The notes under the pieces: model-generated
Told to the model about the DNA's origin: nothing
Seen by the model: the letters and a program-made list of their open reading frames with translations, nothing else
Databases searched by the model: none
Made by a program: the position numbers and the translations under genes
Shown here: piece after piece, positions 27,375-36,097 of the stretch
Layout of the letters: every line of letters starts with the position of its first letter
How positions within the stretch are numbered: position 1 is the first letter of the stretch
Source: Streptomyces sp. S.PB5
GTDB taxonomy: Bacteria > Actinomycetota > Actinomycetes > Streptomycetales > Streptomycetaceae
DNA: 64,000 nt
Direction: 5' to 3'
Assembly: GCF_030403745.1 (NCBI RefSeq)
Contig: NZ_JAQMWP010000030.1
Location: 29,034 to 93,033, forward strand

Positions 27375-27408
27375 CCTGTCATGGAAGCAGGGGAAGGAGG
27401 CGCCCGTC

Positions 27409-28497
27409 ATGGTTGCCGCACACGCGCCGGCCCGTCACGCGGCCTACTACCTCGTCCGCGCGGCCGTTGCCGCACCGTCCGTCTATAACACCCAGCCGTG
27501 GCGCTTCATCAGTCAGAACGACGAGATAGAGCTGCACGCCGACCTCTCCCGACGCCTCGCGGTCGCCGATCCGGACGGCCGGGAGATGGTGATCAGCTGC
27601 GGCGCGGCGCTGTTCAACCTGCGGCTGGCCATGCGGCACCTCGGCTTCCCGCCCCAGGTGCGCCTGTGCCCCGACCCGCAACAGCCCTGGCTCCTGGCCA
27701 CCGTGCGGTGGGGGCGGTACGCCCGGACCACCCCTGATGAGGAGGTGATGTTCGCGGCGCTGCCCCGGCGGCACACCCACTACGGCCCCTTCCAACCCGA
27801 TCCGCTGCCCGTGCCCCTGGTCGGGGAGCTGCAGCGCGCGGCTCGCCGCGAAGGCGCCGAACTGTCCCTGATGAGCGGCACGGAGGACCTACGACGGCTC
27901 GCCCAACCGATTCACGCGGCCGAAACCGTACGGCGATCGAGCACTGCTCACACCACCGAGCTGGCCAACTGGACACCACCACCCGGCAGCGCCCGGCGCG
28001 ACGGGCTGCCCGCGCACACCTATCCGCGTGACCCCGACACCTCCTCCTTCGCCGGACGCGACTACGCCGACCAGGCCAGGCTGGGCCACGCGAACCAGCA
28101 CGCGGCGCATCTCACCCTCCCCGCCCTGGGCCTGGTCGTCCTGCTCAACACCGGGCGGGACAGCCTGAGCGACTGGCTGCGGGCGGGACAGGCCCTGCAG
28201 CATGTGCTGCTGCACGCCACCGCCCACCACGTGGTGGCGGGCTTCCACACCCAGCCGCTGGAACTGCCCGAACTGCGCCGGCAGATCCGCAGGACCCTCG
28301 CGGCCGGACGGCGCCCGCAGATGATCCTGCGGCTTGGATACGACAACGACGTGCTGCCGGCTCTCCGGCGCCCCGTCAGCGACGTCCTCATCCACGGACT
28401 CGGCGCTCGGGCGCGCTCTCTGGGCGAAGTCGGGCCGGTCGGCCCTGCCCCGGGGCCCGTTCGGCCCTCCCGTGGGGAACGGACGAGCGTAGGCTGA
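27409..28497 (+). CDS. Acg-family nitroreductase-like flavoprotein
   Basis: A 362-residue protein of the Acg branch of the nitroreductase superfamily: AAPSVYNTQPWRF at residues 21-33, the FMN-site signature, with two nitroreductase-like halves and an LRLGY segment near the C-terminus. Mycobacterial relatives (Rv2032/Acg, Rv3131, Rv3127) belong to the DosR regulon; some bind FMN without classical nitroreductase activity and may act as flavin stores. ATG 27409 has GGGGAAGGAGG upstream. The last 25 codons contain the two boxes at 28,432-28,467, which would serve the next gene. Confidence 0.87.
   Translation: MVAAHAPARHAAYYLVRAAVAAPSVYNTQPWRFISQNDEIELHADLSRRLAVADPDGREMVISCGAALFNLRLAMRHLGFPPQVRLCPDPQQPWLLATVRWGRYARTTPDEEVMFAALPRRHTHYGPFQPDPLPVPLVGELQRAARREGAELSLMSGTEDLRRLAQPIHAAETVRRSSTAHTTELANWTPPPGSARRDGLPAHTYPRDPDTSSFAGRDYADQARLGHANQHAAHLTLPALGLVVLLNTGRDSLSDWLRAGQALQHVLLHATAHHVVAGFHTQPLELPELRRQIRRTLAAGRRPQMILRLGYDNDVLPALRRPVSDVLIHGLGARARSLGEVGPVGPAPGPVRPSRGERTSVG
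28432..28467. promoter_or_regulatory. paired DosR-like boxes inside the nitroreductase 3' end
   Basis: GGGCC-GGTC-GGCCC (28,432, perfect halves) and GGCCC-GTTC-GGCCC (28,454), 22 bases apart. They overlap the end of the nitroreductase coding region, about 240 bases before the next start codon. Confidence 0.55.
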
Positions 28498-28707
28498 AAG
28501 CAGCCTGCGGGGCGAGCGAGGGAGTCCGTCCGGAACGGCCGCCTACGACAAGGGGGTTGACCCCCTGTTGGGAGGCACGGCTGACGGACGGGCTGAGAGG
28601 CCGAAGGGTCGATCAGACCGGACGGCGACCTCCAGCACCTGATCCGGACCATGCCGGCGAAGGGAGCCCACCTCGCAGGTTCTGTCTTGTCTGGCCGGTG
28701 GTGCGTC

Positions 28708-29379
28708 ATGGTGTTCAAGTCCCGTTCCGACGCCGGCCGCCTCCTGGGCGAGCAGGTGGCCCGTCTGTCCGGCTGGACCGGCAGTCGGGCTCCCCGCGCG
28801 GTGGTCGGAATTCCCGGCGGAGGCATCCCGGTCGCCTACGAGGTCGCGCGATACCTCAAGGTGCCCCTCGACATCGTCCTCGTGCGGAGGATCACCGCTC
28901 CCGGCAATCCCGAACTGACCATCGGCGCGGTCAGCGAAGACGGTGCGGTCGTGTCCGCCGACACGTTCCTGAGTCGCTTCGCCCCCCAACGGCCGCGGTT
29001 GTCCGAACTGGCCCGGGAGACCGAGGACTGGCTGTCTCGGCGCGCGTCACTGCTGCGCGGCGGGCACGCGCCCGTGGACCCGACGGTCGGCGACGTGGTG
29101 CTGGTGGACGACGGCATGGTCACCGGGGCGACGATGCGCGCGGCGGTCGCCTCGTTGCGACACCGTGGCGCGGTCGGCATGGTCCTGGCCGTGCCCGTCG
29201 CCGCGCCCCGAGCCCTCCACCGGCTGCGGCCACTGGTCGACGAGACCGTCTGCCCGGACGTACGGGACATCCACACCGTCGGCGCCTGGTACCTGGACCA
29301 CCGTCCCATCCCTGACACGGAGATCGGCGAGCTGCTGAAGGCGTCCCGTACAACCCGTGACCCCCGGTGCGCGGCATGA
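28708..29379 (+). CDS. phosphoribosyltransferase domain protein
   Basis: A 223-residue type I phosphoribosyltransferase-fold protein. The glycine-rich VVGIPGGGIPVAYEVA lies at residues 32-47 and the PRPP-binding loop VVLVDDGMVTGATM near 130-143. The substrate base is unknown; family members in the DosR regulon (Rv0571c and Rv2030c N-terminal parts) are uncharacterised. Compared with the fused copy at 31,305 the N-terminus is similar (SDAGRLLGEQVA against RRTAGRLLARRL). ATG 28708 is preferred to one at 28,651 because the conserved start follows it. Confidence 0.85.
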   Translation: MVFKSRSDAGRLLGEQVARLSGWTGSRAPRAVVGIPGGGIPVAYEVARYLKVPLDIVLVRRITAPGNPELTIGAVSEDGAVVSADTFLSRFAPQRPRLSELARETEDWLSRRASLLRGGHAPVDPTVGDVVLVDDGMVTGATMRAAVASLRHRGAVGMVLAVPVAAPRALHRLRPLVDETVCPDVRDIHTVGAWYLDHRPIPDTEIGELLKASRTTRDPRCAA

Positions 29380-29451
29380 GCTCTGTCTGCTCCCGCGGCA
29401 TTGCTGTGGACGGGGGCTTCCACAACAGCCGAACAGGCGCCGGCGCGGTGG

Positions 29452-30441
29452 TCAGCTCGCGCGGGCCACTGGGCGGGACCAGGTGACGGCGAGGCGGCCG
29501 TCCTCGTCGGTGACATCGGTGCCCAGCTCGGCGCAGGCACGGATGAGTCGGTCGGCGATCCAGTCGTACTCTGCCCGGTCGGCGAGACGGGTGTGGCAGT
29601 AGTCCAGAGCGAGGGGGACCGCTTCGGTGCGCCGCACACCGTGCTTGTCGCAGGTGATGAGCCAGAGCAGTCCGAGGTCGTTGCGCAGGGCCGGATGGAC
29701 GGCGTAGTCGTCGATGAAGTCGCCCAGGTCGAAGAGGACTTCGCGGGTGAAGCCATGGAAGACGTGCGCGGAGTGCCCGATGACGAGGTCGGCCCCGGCC
29801 TCGACGAGGGCAGGGGCGGCACGCCGCACGTGCGAGACCGGGCGGGCCGTCATGTTGGGCCCCCAGTGCACGCTGACCAGGACGAGTTCCGTGTCGCGGG
29901 CGAGCGCGCGGACGGTGTCGGTGAGCCAGGTGGGCACGCCCTCGTTCCACAGGTCGGCGTAGGCCACGCCGGGGCGGTCGGTGTCCGCGGCGAACTCGGC
30001 CGGGTGGTCGGTGACGGCGACGAGCCCGATGCGCAGCCCGCCGGCCTCCAGAACGAGCGGGGCGCGGGCCTCCTCGACGGTCGCCCCGGCCCCCACGGTC
30101 CGGATGCCCGCGCTGGTGAGGTGAGCGCCCGTGTCGAGCAGTGCGTCCGAGCCGTAGTCGAGGGCGTGGTTGTTGGCCAGGGAGACGGCGCTGACACCGA
30201 GGTCGGCCAGCACGTCGGCGGCGTTCGGCGGGGCGCGGAAGTAGAAGATCTTGCCGGGCAGGTCTATGCGGCTGCCGCGCGCCGAGACGCTGCATTCCAG
30301 GTTGAGCAGGAACAGGTCCGCGGCCCTGGTGGTCCTGCGCACCGCGGCGGAGAACAGGGGGTGCGGCGTCCGGTGCGCCAGCGCCTCGGCGACCCCGCGG
30401 CCCAGCATGGTGTCCCCCGCCAGGGCGATGGTGGCGGCCAT
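29452..30441 (-). CDS. CapA-family putative metallophosphatase
   Basis: A 329-residue protein of the CapA/PgsA poly-gamma-glutamate-synthesis family with a calcineurin-like metal site: GDTM at 9-12, LNLECS, VSLANNHALDYG, SVHWGPN and IGHSAHVFHG. There is no signal peptide or membrane helix, so it is probably cytoplasmic, unlike true capsule proteins. A homologue, Rv0574c, belongs to the DosR regulon. It lies 29 bases downstream of the coiled-coil gene starting at 30,719 and shares its promoter. It converges with the phosphoribosyltransferase gene. Confidence 0.87.
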   Translation of the reverse strand: MAATIALAGDTMLGRGVAEALAHRTPHPLFSAAVRRTTRAADLFLLNLECSVSARGSRIDLPGKIFYFRAPPNAADVLADLGVSAVSLANNHALDYGSDALLDTGAHLTSAGIRTVGAGATVEEARAPLVLEAGGLRIGLVAVTDHPAEFAADTDRPGVAYADLWNEGVPTWLTDTVRALARDTELVLVSVHWGPNMTARPVSHVRRAAPALVEAGADLVIGHSAHVFHGFTREVLFDLGDFIDDYAVHPALRNDLGLLWLITCDKHGVRRTEAVPLALDYCHTRLADRAEYDWIADRLIRACAELGTDVTDEDGRLAVTWSRPVARAS

Positions 30442-30470
30442 GGTCTGCCTCCTTCGCCTGCTCTGCCCGG

Positions 30471-30719
30471 CTAAAGGCCCCGGGACAGCAGGATCTCGTG
30501 GGCCAGGCGGGCGCTGCGGGCGCTACGGCCGACGTCGCCCGTCTCGTTCCCCGGCGTACGCTCCAGGCCCTCGACGAGCGCCCTTACGGCCAGTACCAGG
30601 CTGTCCACCTGCGTCTCCAGGGTGTGCACCCGCTGTTCCAGCTGCTCCGTCGTGTCCGGGGTCTGTCCGGTCCCGGCAACGGCGTTGGTGTTCGCGACAG
30701 GCTCGTCGGTGTGCTGCAT
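30471..30719 (-). CDS. small coiled-coil protein
   Basis: An 82-residue soluble protein. A polar N-terminus is followed by a heptad-patterned helix (TEQLEQRVHTLETQVDSLVLAVRALVEGLE, residues about 23-52) and a short C-terminal helix ending EILLSRGL. It probably oligomerises; function unknown. ATG 30719 has GGGAGGCGATC upstream and is chosen over a codon at 30,740. First gene of an operon with the CapA-like gene, with a box pair 110-144 bases upstream. Confidence 0.7.
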   Translation of the reverse strand: MQHTDEPVANTNAVAGTGQTPDTTEQLEQRVHTLETQVDSLVLAVRALVEGLERTPGNETGDVGRSARSARLAHEILLSRGL

Positions 30720-30828
30720 GATCGCCTCCCGGGGACACACGGACGGCGTTCAGCCTCGCTGCGCCGTCCGTCCGCGGCACCTTCCTGCCCCCATCCCAGT
30801 CTCGTCCTTGCCCGAGGACGGGTCGGAA

Positions 30829-30863
30829 GGGCCGAAAGGGCCGTGGCCGGGGGCGGTCGGCCC
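30829..30863. promoter_or_regulatory. paired DosR-like boxes before the coiled-coil/CapA operon
   Basis: GGGCC-GAAA-GGGCC (30,829) and GGGGC-GGTC-GGCCC (30,850), exactly 21 bases apart, upstream of the start at 30,719 on the minus strand. Confidence 0.55.
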
Positions 30864-31164
30864 TTGGTGACACCGTCGGGCGAGCCCGCTGTGGTCCGGC
30901 CCGACGGAGGCCGCTTCTGCGCCGGACGGGGGCCGATACGGGGGGAGCATGACCGACGGAGCCGAACGCCGACCCGGGCGACCAGGGCCGGCGGTGCTTG
31001 CCGGGCGGATAGCGGCGGGCGCGGCGTGCCGTCGCGCTGGACGGAGGCCAAGACGAACCTTTCCACGCCAAGGCGTCACCAGAGCGCGGCCGGAGGGGCG
31101 GCAGAGCTGGTGCGTGAACGCTGACAAGCACCTTCCCGGCAGCGGCAGCGCCGGCCGCGGGGCT

Positions 31165-31199
31165 GGGCCCGATGGCCCCGAGCCGGGGTCGGTCGCCCC
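31165..31199. promoter_or_regulatory. paired DosR-like boxes before the PRTase-hydrolase gene
   Basis: GGGCC-CGAT-GGCCC (31,165, perfect halves) and GGGTC-GGTC-GCCCC (31,186), 21 bases apart, ending 106 bases before the start codon. The remaining sequence between 30,864 and 31,304 shows no gene. Confidence 0.6.
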
Positions 31200-31304
31200 T
31201 GCTGCGGCCCGGGCAGCGCGCTGCAATAGGAGAGGGAGACGAGCTCGTTTCGGCGCGACGGTTGGGGGCCGCCGGGCAGCGGCGCATGCTCGAGGAGGCG
31301 GCGT

Positions 31305-32642
31305 ATGCGATTCGACAACCGCAGGACGGCCGGACGGCTGTTGGCGCGGCGACTGGAGTTCCTCCGCGGCCAGGACGTGGTGGTACTCGGGCTGCCGCGC
31401 GGCGGCGTGTCCGTGGCGTACGAGGTGGCCCGCGAACTCGATGTACCGCTGGACGTGCTTGTGGTGCGCAAGCTGGGCGTGCCCTGGCAGCCGGAGCTGG
31501 GCTTCGGTGCGATCGGGGAGGAGGGTGTCCGCGTATCGAACGACGACGTGATCCGGGGCGCTCGTCTGAGCCCCGTCGAGCAGGCCACGGTCGAACAGGC
31601 CGAGCGGGCCGAACTCGACCGGCGTGTGCGTGGCTACCGCCAGGGACGTACGCCGATCGCCATCGCCGGGCGCACGGCGGTGGTCGTGGATGACGGGCTG
31701 GCCACCGGAGCCACCGCCGAGGTGGCATGCCGGGTGGCACGCAAGCGGGGCGCGGCCCGGATCGTCCTCGCCGTGCCCGTGGGACCGCCGCAGGTCATTC
31801 CCCTCATGCGTACCGTGGCGGACGAGGTCGTCTGCTCGGAGACACCCCGCTATTTCGGCGAGGTCGGCTCCTGGTACGACGACTTCACACAGACGTCCGA
31901 CGCCGAGGTGACCGCCCTGCTGGCCCAGGCCGCCCACCCCGAGTCCGCGCCCCCGTCTTCGACTGCCGCCGATCCTCCGCCCGTGAACCGGGAGGTCGAG
32001 GTGAGTGCCGCAGGAGTGCGGCTGGCCGGAAGGCTTGTGCTTCCCGAGACGGCTCAGGCCGTGGTGGCGTTCGCGCACGGCAGCGGCAGCAGTCGGTACA
32101 GCCCCTGCAACCGGTACGTCGCCGGCGTGTTGAACCGAGCCGGGCTGGGCACCCTGCTGCTCGACCTGCTCACCGAGGACGAGGAGCGCGACCGGGCGAA
32201 CGTCTTCGATGTGCTGCTGCTCGCCCGGCGTCTGCACGCCGCCGCCGTCTGGCTGTGCCACGAAGCCGCCCTGCCGGTGGCCTACTTCGGGGCCAGCACC
32301 GGTGCGGCCGCCGCGCTGGAGGCCGCCTCCGCTCCCGACGCCGACATCCGCGCGGTCGTCTCCCGTGGCGGGCGCCCCGACCTGGCCTCCCCGGCCGCGC
32401 TGGCGCGGGTGCACGCGCCGACGCTGCTCATCGTGGGTAGCCGGGACACCACCGTACTCAGCCTCAACCGGCTCGCCGCCGACAGGCTGGGCTGCGAGCA
32501 CCAGCTCGCCATCGTCCCCGGCGCCACCCACTTCTTCACCGAGCCCGGCACCCTTGCCACAGCCGCCCAGCTGGCCCGCGACTGGTTCACCGTGCACCTC
32601 GCCCGACCCACCGTCGGCACATCGCCGCTCCGGGCGCCGTGA
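31305..32642 (+). CDS. phosphoribosyltransferase-dienelactone hydrolase fusion
   Basis: A 445-residue two-domain protein. Residues 1-210 are a phosphoribosyltransferase (VVVLGLPRGGVSVAYEVA near 25-42, PRPP loop VVVDDGLATGAT at 126-137). Residues 227-435 are an alpha/beta hydrolase of dienelactone-hydrolase type with nucleophile Ser330 in GASTGA, Asp380 (VGSRD) and His408 (GATHFF). A Pro/Ser-rich linker joins them. The same fusion occurs in M. tuberculosis Rv0571c, a DosR-regulon protein of unknown reaction; the fusion suggests a nucleotide-sugar product passed to an ester or lactone hydrolysis step, which is speculation. A box pair lies upstream and a strong hairpin follows. Confidence 0.9.
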   Translation: MRFDNRRTAGRLLARRLEFLRGQDVVVLGLPRGGVSVAYEVARELDVPLDVLVVRKLGVPWQPELGFGAIGEEGVRVSNDDVIRGARLSPVEQATVEQAERAELDRRVRGYRQGRTPIAIAGRTAVVVDDGLATGATAEVACRVARKRGAARIVLAVPVGPPQVIPLMRTVADEVVCSETPRYFGEVGSWYDDFTQTSDAEVTALLAQAAHPESAPPSSTAADPPPVNREVEVSAAGVRLAGRLVLPETAQAVVAFAHGSGSSRYSPCNRYVAGVLNRAGLGTLLLDLLTEDEERDRANVFDVLLLARRLHAAAVWLCHEAALPVAYFGASTGAAAALEAASAPDADIRAVVSRGGRPDLASPAALARVHAPTLLIVGSRDTTVLSLNRLAADRLGCEHQLAIVPGATHFFTEPGTLATAAQLARDWFTVHLARPTVGTSPLRAP

Positions 32643-32670
32643 CAGCAACTCCCAGTACCCGGTCCCGCAG

Positions 32671-32701
32671 CCCGGGGGCTCCATCGTCGGAAGCCCCCGG
32701 G
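32671..32701 (+). terminator. strong hairpin terminator
   Basis: CCCGGGGGCT pairs perfectly with AGCCCCCGGG around an 11-base loop, 29 bases after the stop of the PRTase-hydrolase gene. Confidence 0.75.
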
Positions 32702-32720
32702 CGGTGCCCCTGCCACCGTG

Positions 32721-32820
32721 TCACGGGGCAGTCAGGACGATCTTGTCGAAGCGCCCCATTTCCTCCCCGGGCAGATGCCGGGCGAGATCGACCTCGCTGA
32801 TGATCCCGACCGGCTGGAGG
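32721..32820 (-). pseudogene. CBS-domain protein, C-terminal scrap
   Basis: About 32 codons ending at a stop at 32,721 read LQPVGIISEVDLARHLPGEE and MGRFDKIV, the end of a second CBS motif. The rest of the gene is missing; an eRF1-like remnant on the other strand begins at its broken edge. Confidence 0.6.
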
Positions 32821-32847
32821 GGAGAGGCGTGGGAGGAGCGGCGCGAG

Positions 32848-33482
32848 ATGGTTCGAACGCAGGCCATCATTGCGAGCCGTGGTCGGCTGGTCCTGGTGGA
32901 GGAGCTGCCGTCGAGATCGCCCGTGAGCTGGCGGAGCTGGTCCACCGCGTCGGTGCCGAGGCATGGGCGCGCAACGTCCTGGCGAACCGCTTGCCCGAGC
33001 CGTTGTGCGAGCACGTGATCACCGTCGCGGACGACGGGCACGAGGTTGGTGCGGACCGGGCGCACCGGGCGCTGCTGGAGCAGGAGTTGAGCGATGTCCT
33101 CCGGGGCCGGATGAGCGGGTGGGATCAGGCTCAGGTGGAGACGTTCCGGGCCTGGCGAGCCCGGCACACAGGTGCGGGCGAGGGCATGGCAGCGGTTGTG
33201 GGCGCGTTGCAGCGCGCCCAGGCCGGCGCGCTGCTGCTCAACACACCCGTCGAGCTCCCCGTGCGGCCGTGGGCCGGCCCGGAGCCGATCCAGATCGCCC
33301 TGTCCGCCGCGGACCTGGAGTCCTTCGGTGTCCTCGGCTTCCAGGAGATACCGCCCGGCGCTGCCTTGATCCGCGCCCTGGTCCGCACCGGCGCGGAGCT
33401 GGTGGTCGTGGAGAGGGAGGAACTGCCGCTGGAGGACGGAGTAGGGGTGCTGTTGCGGTACACCGACCCGGAGGCGTCGTGA
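32848..33482 (+). pseudogene. bacterial eRF1/Vms1-like protein with internal deletion
   Basis: The last 190 residues match the C-terminal domains of the bacterial eRF1-like (baeRF) family: AWARNVLANRLPEPL, QAQVETFRAWRARHTGAGEG, VVGALQRAQAGALLLNTPVELPVRPW (in two parts) and VVVEREELPLEDGVGVLLRY. Upstream a short piece, SRGRLVLVEELP, belongs to the N-terminal domain in another frame, so over 100 residues and the frame are lost between them. Rv2629 is a DosR-regulon member of this family. Probably non-functional. Confidence 0.7.
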
Positions 33483-33550
33483 GACCTTCCGCTGCCGGGC
33501 CGGGACTGTGACGGTGGGTTCCACTCGATGTCGGGAAGAGGTGGTGAGGT

Positions 33551-34426
33551 ATGTCCGAGGGACCGATGGTGGTGGGGACGGACGGCTCGGACGGAGCGGC
33601 GGGTGCGGTGCTGTGGGCGGCGCAGGAGGCCGCCTTGCGGAATCAGCCCTTGCATATCGTGTGTGCCGTCGACCTCGACCTGGCCGAGCGGCTGTCGGCC
33701 GACACCAGGCGGCGGGTCCGCGAGGCGGCCGGGGCCCTGCTGGCCGAGGCGGCGGCCACGGCCTCCGGCGGGGCGCCCGGCCTGACGGTCACCACGGAGG
33801 TCGGCCGGGAGCCCGCGGCCGACGCCCTGCTGCGGGCGGCCGTGTCGGCGGTACCGCATGCCGAGGACGCCGCGGTGACGATCGTCGTCGGCTCGCGGGG
33901 GCTGGGTGGTTTCTCCGCGCTGTTGTTGGGCTCGGTCGGGCTGACCGTGGCCGGACGGGCGGGATGCCCCGTCGTCGTCGTGCGGGGCACGCGGCGGCCG
34001 TCGGGCGGGGTGGTCGTGGTGGGCGTGCGGGACGAGGGAGACCGCGGGGCGGTGAGTTTCGCCGGGCGGACCGCCAGGCGGCGGAAGGCGTCGTTGCGGC
34101 TGCTCAGCGCGTGGACCTACTTCCAGTACTTCGAGACCATGGCGCCCATGCCGGACGTGGTGCGCAGGAACATGGAGGCGAAGGCCGCGGCGAGCACCCG
34201 CCTGCTCGGCTCCGTCCGGGAGGAGTTCCCGGACCTGGAGGTGTCCGAAGAGGTAGTGAGGGTTCCGTCGCCGGCCGGAGAACTGGTCGCGGCGTCCAGG
34301 CACGCCGACCTCGTCGTGGTGGGCGTACGCAGGCCCGCGCACCACGTGGGCCGTACGCTGGGCCGAGTCACGCACGCCGTTGTGCAGCACGCCCACTGCC
34401 CGGTGGCCGTCGTTCCGCGGAGCTGA
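33551..34426 (+). CDS. universal stress protein, two Usp domains
   Basis: A 291-residue tandem Usp protein. The first domain (residues 5-145) has VVGTDGSDGA at its start and the nucleotide pattern VGSRGLGGFSALLLGSVGLTV. The second (about 152-290) begins GVVVVGVRDEGDRG and ends HAHCPVAVVPRS. It has its own start 68 bases after the eRF1-like remnant, with AGAGGTGGTGAGGT upstream. It is shorter than and clearly different from the copy at 23,058, so it is a paralogue rather than a recent duplicate. Confidence 0.9.
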   Translation: MSEGPMVVGTDGSDGAAGAVLWAAQEAALRNQPLHIVCAVDLDLAERLSADTRRRVREAAGALLAEAAATASGGAPGLTVTTEVGREPAADALLRAAVSAVPHAEDAAVTIVVGSRGLGGFSALLLGSVGLTVAGRAGCPVVVVRGTRRPSGGVVVVGVRDEGDRGAVSFAGRTARRRKASLRLLSAWTYFQYFETMAPMPDVVRRNMEAKAAASTRLLGSVREEFPDLEVSEEVVRVPSPAGELVAASRHADLVVVGVRRPAHHVGRTLGRVTHAVVQHAHCPVAVVPRS

Positions 34427-34607
34427 TCCCTGCCGCTTGCGGATAACCGGGACCGCGCGGACTTCGGGGTCTGTGCGGGACACGCTCCGGGGCGCCCGAG
34501 GCTGCGGCGGGTCGGGCCGCGCCCGGATACCGGTCTTGCCGGAAGCGACGACAGATAGCGTTCGGTACTCTGCCCGGCACCTGGTCATACTGCGTGCGCC
34601 GGTCCTC

Positions 34608-34700
34608 CTACTTCTTTGCTCGGCTGGCGAAGAACGAGCTGACGATGGCCGCGAAGGCGAAGAGCGCAGCGATGATGACTACGGCGGTGGGCCAGTTCAT
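34608..34700 (-). CDS. 30-residue single-pass membrane protein
   Basis: MNWPTAVVIIAALFAFAAIV, then SSFFASRAKK: one hydrophobic helix (residues about 5-23) with a basic C-terminal tail, the classic layout of a bacterial small membrane protein. ATG 34700 has a strong GGGGAGGA site 5-6 bases upstream, and a box pair lies 54-89 bases upstream. No homologue is known to me; a regulatory or membrane-stress role is guesswork. Confidence 0.65.
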   Translation of the reverse strand: MNWPTAVVIIAALFAFAAIVSSFFASRAKK

Positions 34701-34753
34701 GGCATCCTCCCCTCTTTCTTGCCAGGGGACATGGGCTGGCGTTCGACCACCAG

Positions 34754-34789
34754 GGGCCGAACGGGCCCTGAGCGTGGTCCGGAAGAACC
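34754..34789. promoter_or_regulatory. paired DosR-like boxes before the small membrane protein
   Basis: GGGCC-GAAC-GGGCC (34,754) and a weaker GGTCC-GGAA-GAACC (34,776), 22 bases apart. Confidence 0.45.
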
Positions 34790-34958
34790 GAGGAACCCGG
34801 TCAGTCCGGCTGCGGCCGGGCAGGCATGTGAGGGTGAGCGTACGTGCTCACGTCGGCTCAAGTGCTGCGCGGCCGTCCGCGATCAGCGGTTGCGGGGTCC
34901 GCGGAGTCGTTGCCGTGGGGCGGGGAGCGTGTGGGAGATCGGGCCCGGACGGGGCTGC

Positions 34959-35375
34959 TCAATCGACTCGGAAGGGCGCGACGAGGTCCCGTGAGCGGTC
35001 GATGACGCCGACCAGGTTACTCAGGCCCTGCGTGGACAGCCAGAACAGGTCGTCGAATGTGACGACGCCCACCAGACGTCCTTCGGAGACTACGGGGACG
35101 CGCCGGATCTGCTGGTCGCGCATGATCCGGTAGGCGGCCATGATGTCGGCGTCGGCATCGACCGCCGTGGGGTTCGTGGTCATCACCGTGTCGATACGCA
35201 CCTGTGCCGGCCTGCCGCGAGCGAGGATCCGGATCGCCAGGTCGCGATCGGTCACCACGCCCACCAGCTGGTCGTCGGCGATGACGCAGACGGACCCGAC
35301 GTTCAACTCCCGCATGGTGGATGCCGCTTCCTGGGCCGAGGCCATCACCGGCACAATGACGGGCGGCGAGGACAT
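34959..35375 (-). CDS. CBS-pair protein (Hrp1-like)
   Basis: A 138-residue protein made only of two CBS motifs: MSSPPVIVPVMASAQEAAST with GVVTDRDLAIRILARG, then VMTTNPTAVDADADIMAAY with RRVPVVSEGRLVGVVTFDDL. Stand-alone CBS pairs of this size include hypoxic response protein 1 (Rv2626c). The start is uncertain: ATG 35375 begins the conserved part but has a poor ribosome binding site, and the frame is open to 35,537. A box pair lies far upstream at 35,726-35,760. Confidence 0.82.
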   Translation of the reverse strand: MSSPPVIVPVMASAQEAASTMRELNVGSVCVIADDQLVGVVTDRDLAIRILARGRPAQVRIDTVMTTNPTAVDADADIMAAYRIMRDQQIRRVPVVSEGRLVGVVTFDDLFWLSTQGLSNLVGVIDRSRDLVAPFRVD

Positions 35376-35725
35376 GGCGTGGCGGACCTGTATGACCCCT
35401 CCCGGGCATAGATGTACGGTCCGCCGCCTTGAAGGCGCCGGGCCCCGCCGACGGGCGTGTTCGCCGGCCGCCTTCCCTCGGTCGAGCGGAGCCCGGCGCC
35501 GAGCAGGTGGGACGTCCTGCTCCCGCTTGACCGCCATGACGACGGTCCGCGCCGAGCGCAGCCTCGGCGCGGACCCGCGAGGCGGAGGTCACGTTCCGGT
35601 CTGTCGTGTTTCCACGGGCCCACCGGATGCGTGTCGCGTGCGAACTGTGAGTGAGAGCGCGGAGGTTCGTACGGCCGCCTCGCGGGTTCACTGTCAACCA
35701 TGCGGCGCGGTGTGGTCGCCCGGCA

Positions 35726-35760
35726 GGGCCGTTCGGTCCCTTTCGGAGGGCGAACGGCCC
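35726..35760. promoter_or_regulatory. paired DosR-like boxes
   Basis: GGGCC-GTTC-GGTCC (35,726) and AGGGC-GAAC-GGCCC (35,747), exactly 21 bases apart. The nearest gene is the CBS protein starting at 35,375 on the minus strand. Confidence 0.6.
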
Positions 35761-36062
35761 TCGTGCGGAGGGGACTTGGTCGCCGACGAGGTGGGGTGGT
35801 GGCGTACACGGTTGACAGGGCACAGAGTGGAGTTGATCGCCGCAGCCCACCAGCCGTCCTCGCCTCGGGCCCCGCTGTGTGAACCCCTCTTGACGGAATT
35901 GGCCTTCGTCGGCTTCTCCCTCATCAAGGATGCTTGATCAACGCCACGTTGCTCTCTGCCGCCGAGGGTCTGCCAGAAGCTGTGCGGGTGGAGTGCGGCG
36001 GGCCTTTGGCACAGGTGGCCTGCGGCCAGGCCGGTCAACCGGCGTACGACAGCGCGGGAGTT

Positions 36063-36097
36063 GGGCCGTTCGGATCGGCCAGTGAGCCGTTCGGCCT
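36063..36097. promoter_or_regulatory. paired DosR-like boxes
   Basis: GGGCC-GTTC-GGATC (36,063) and GAGCC-GTTC-GGCCT (36,084), exactly 21 bases apart, about 340 bases before the trypsin-like protease gene. Confidence 0.6.
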
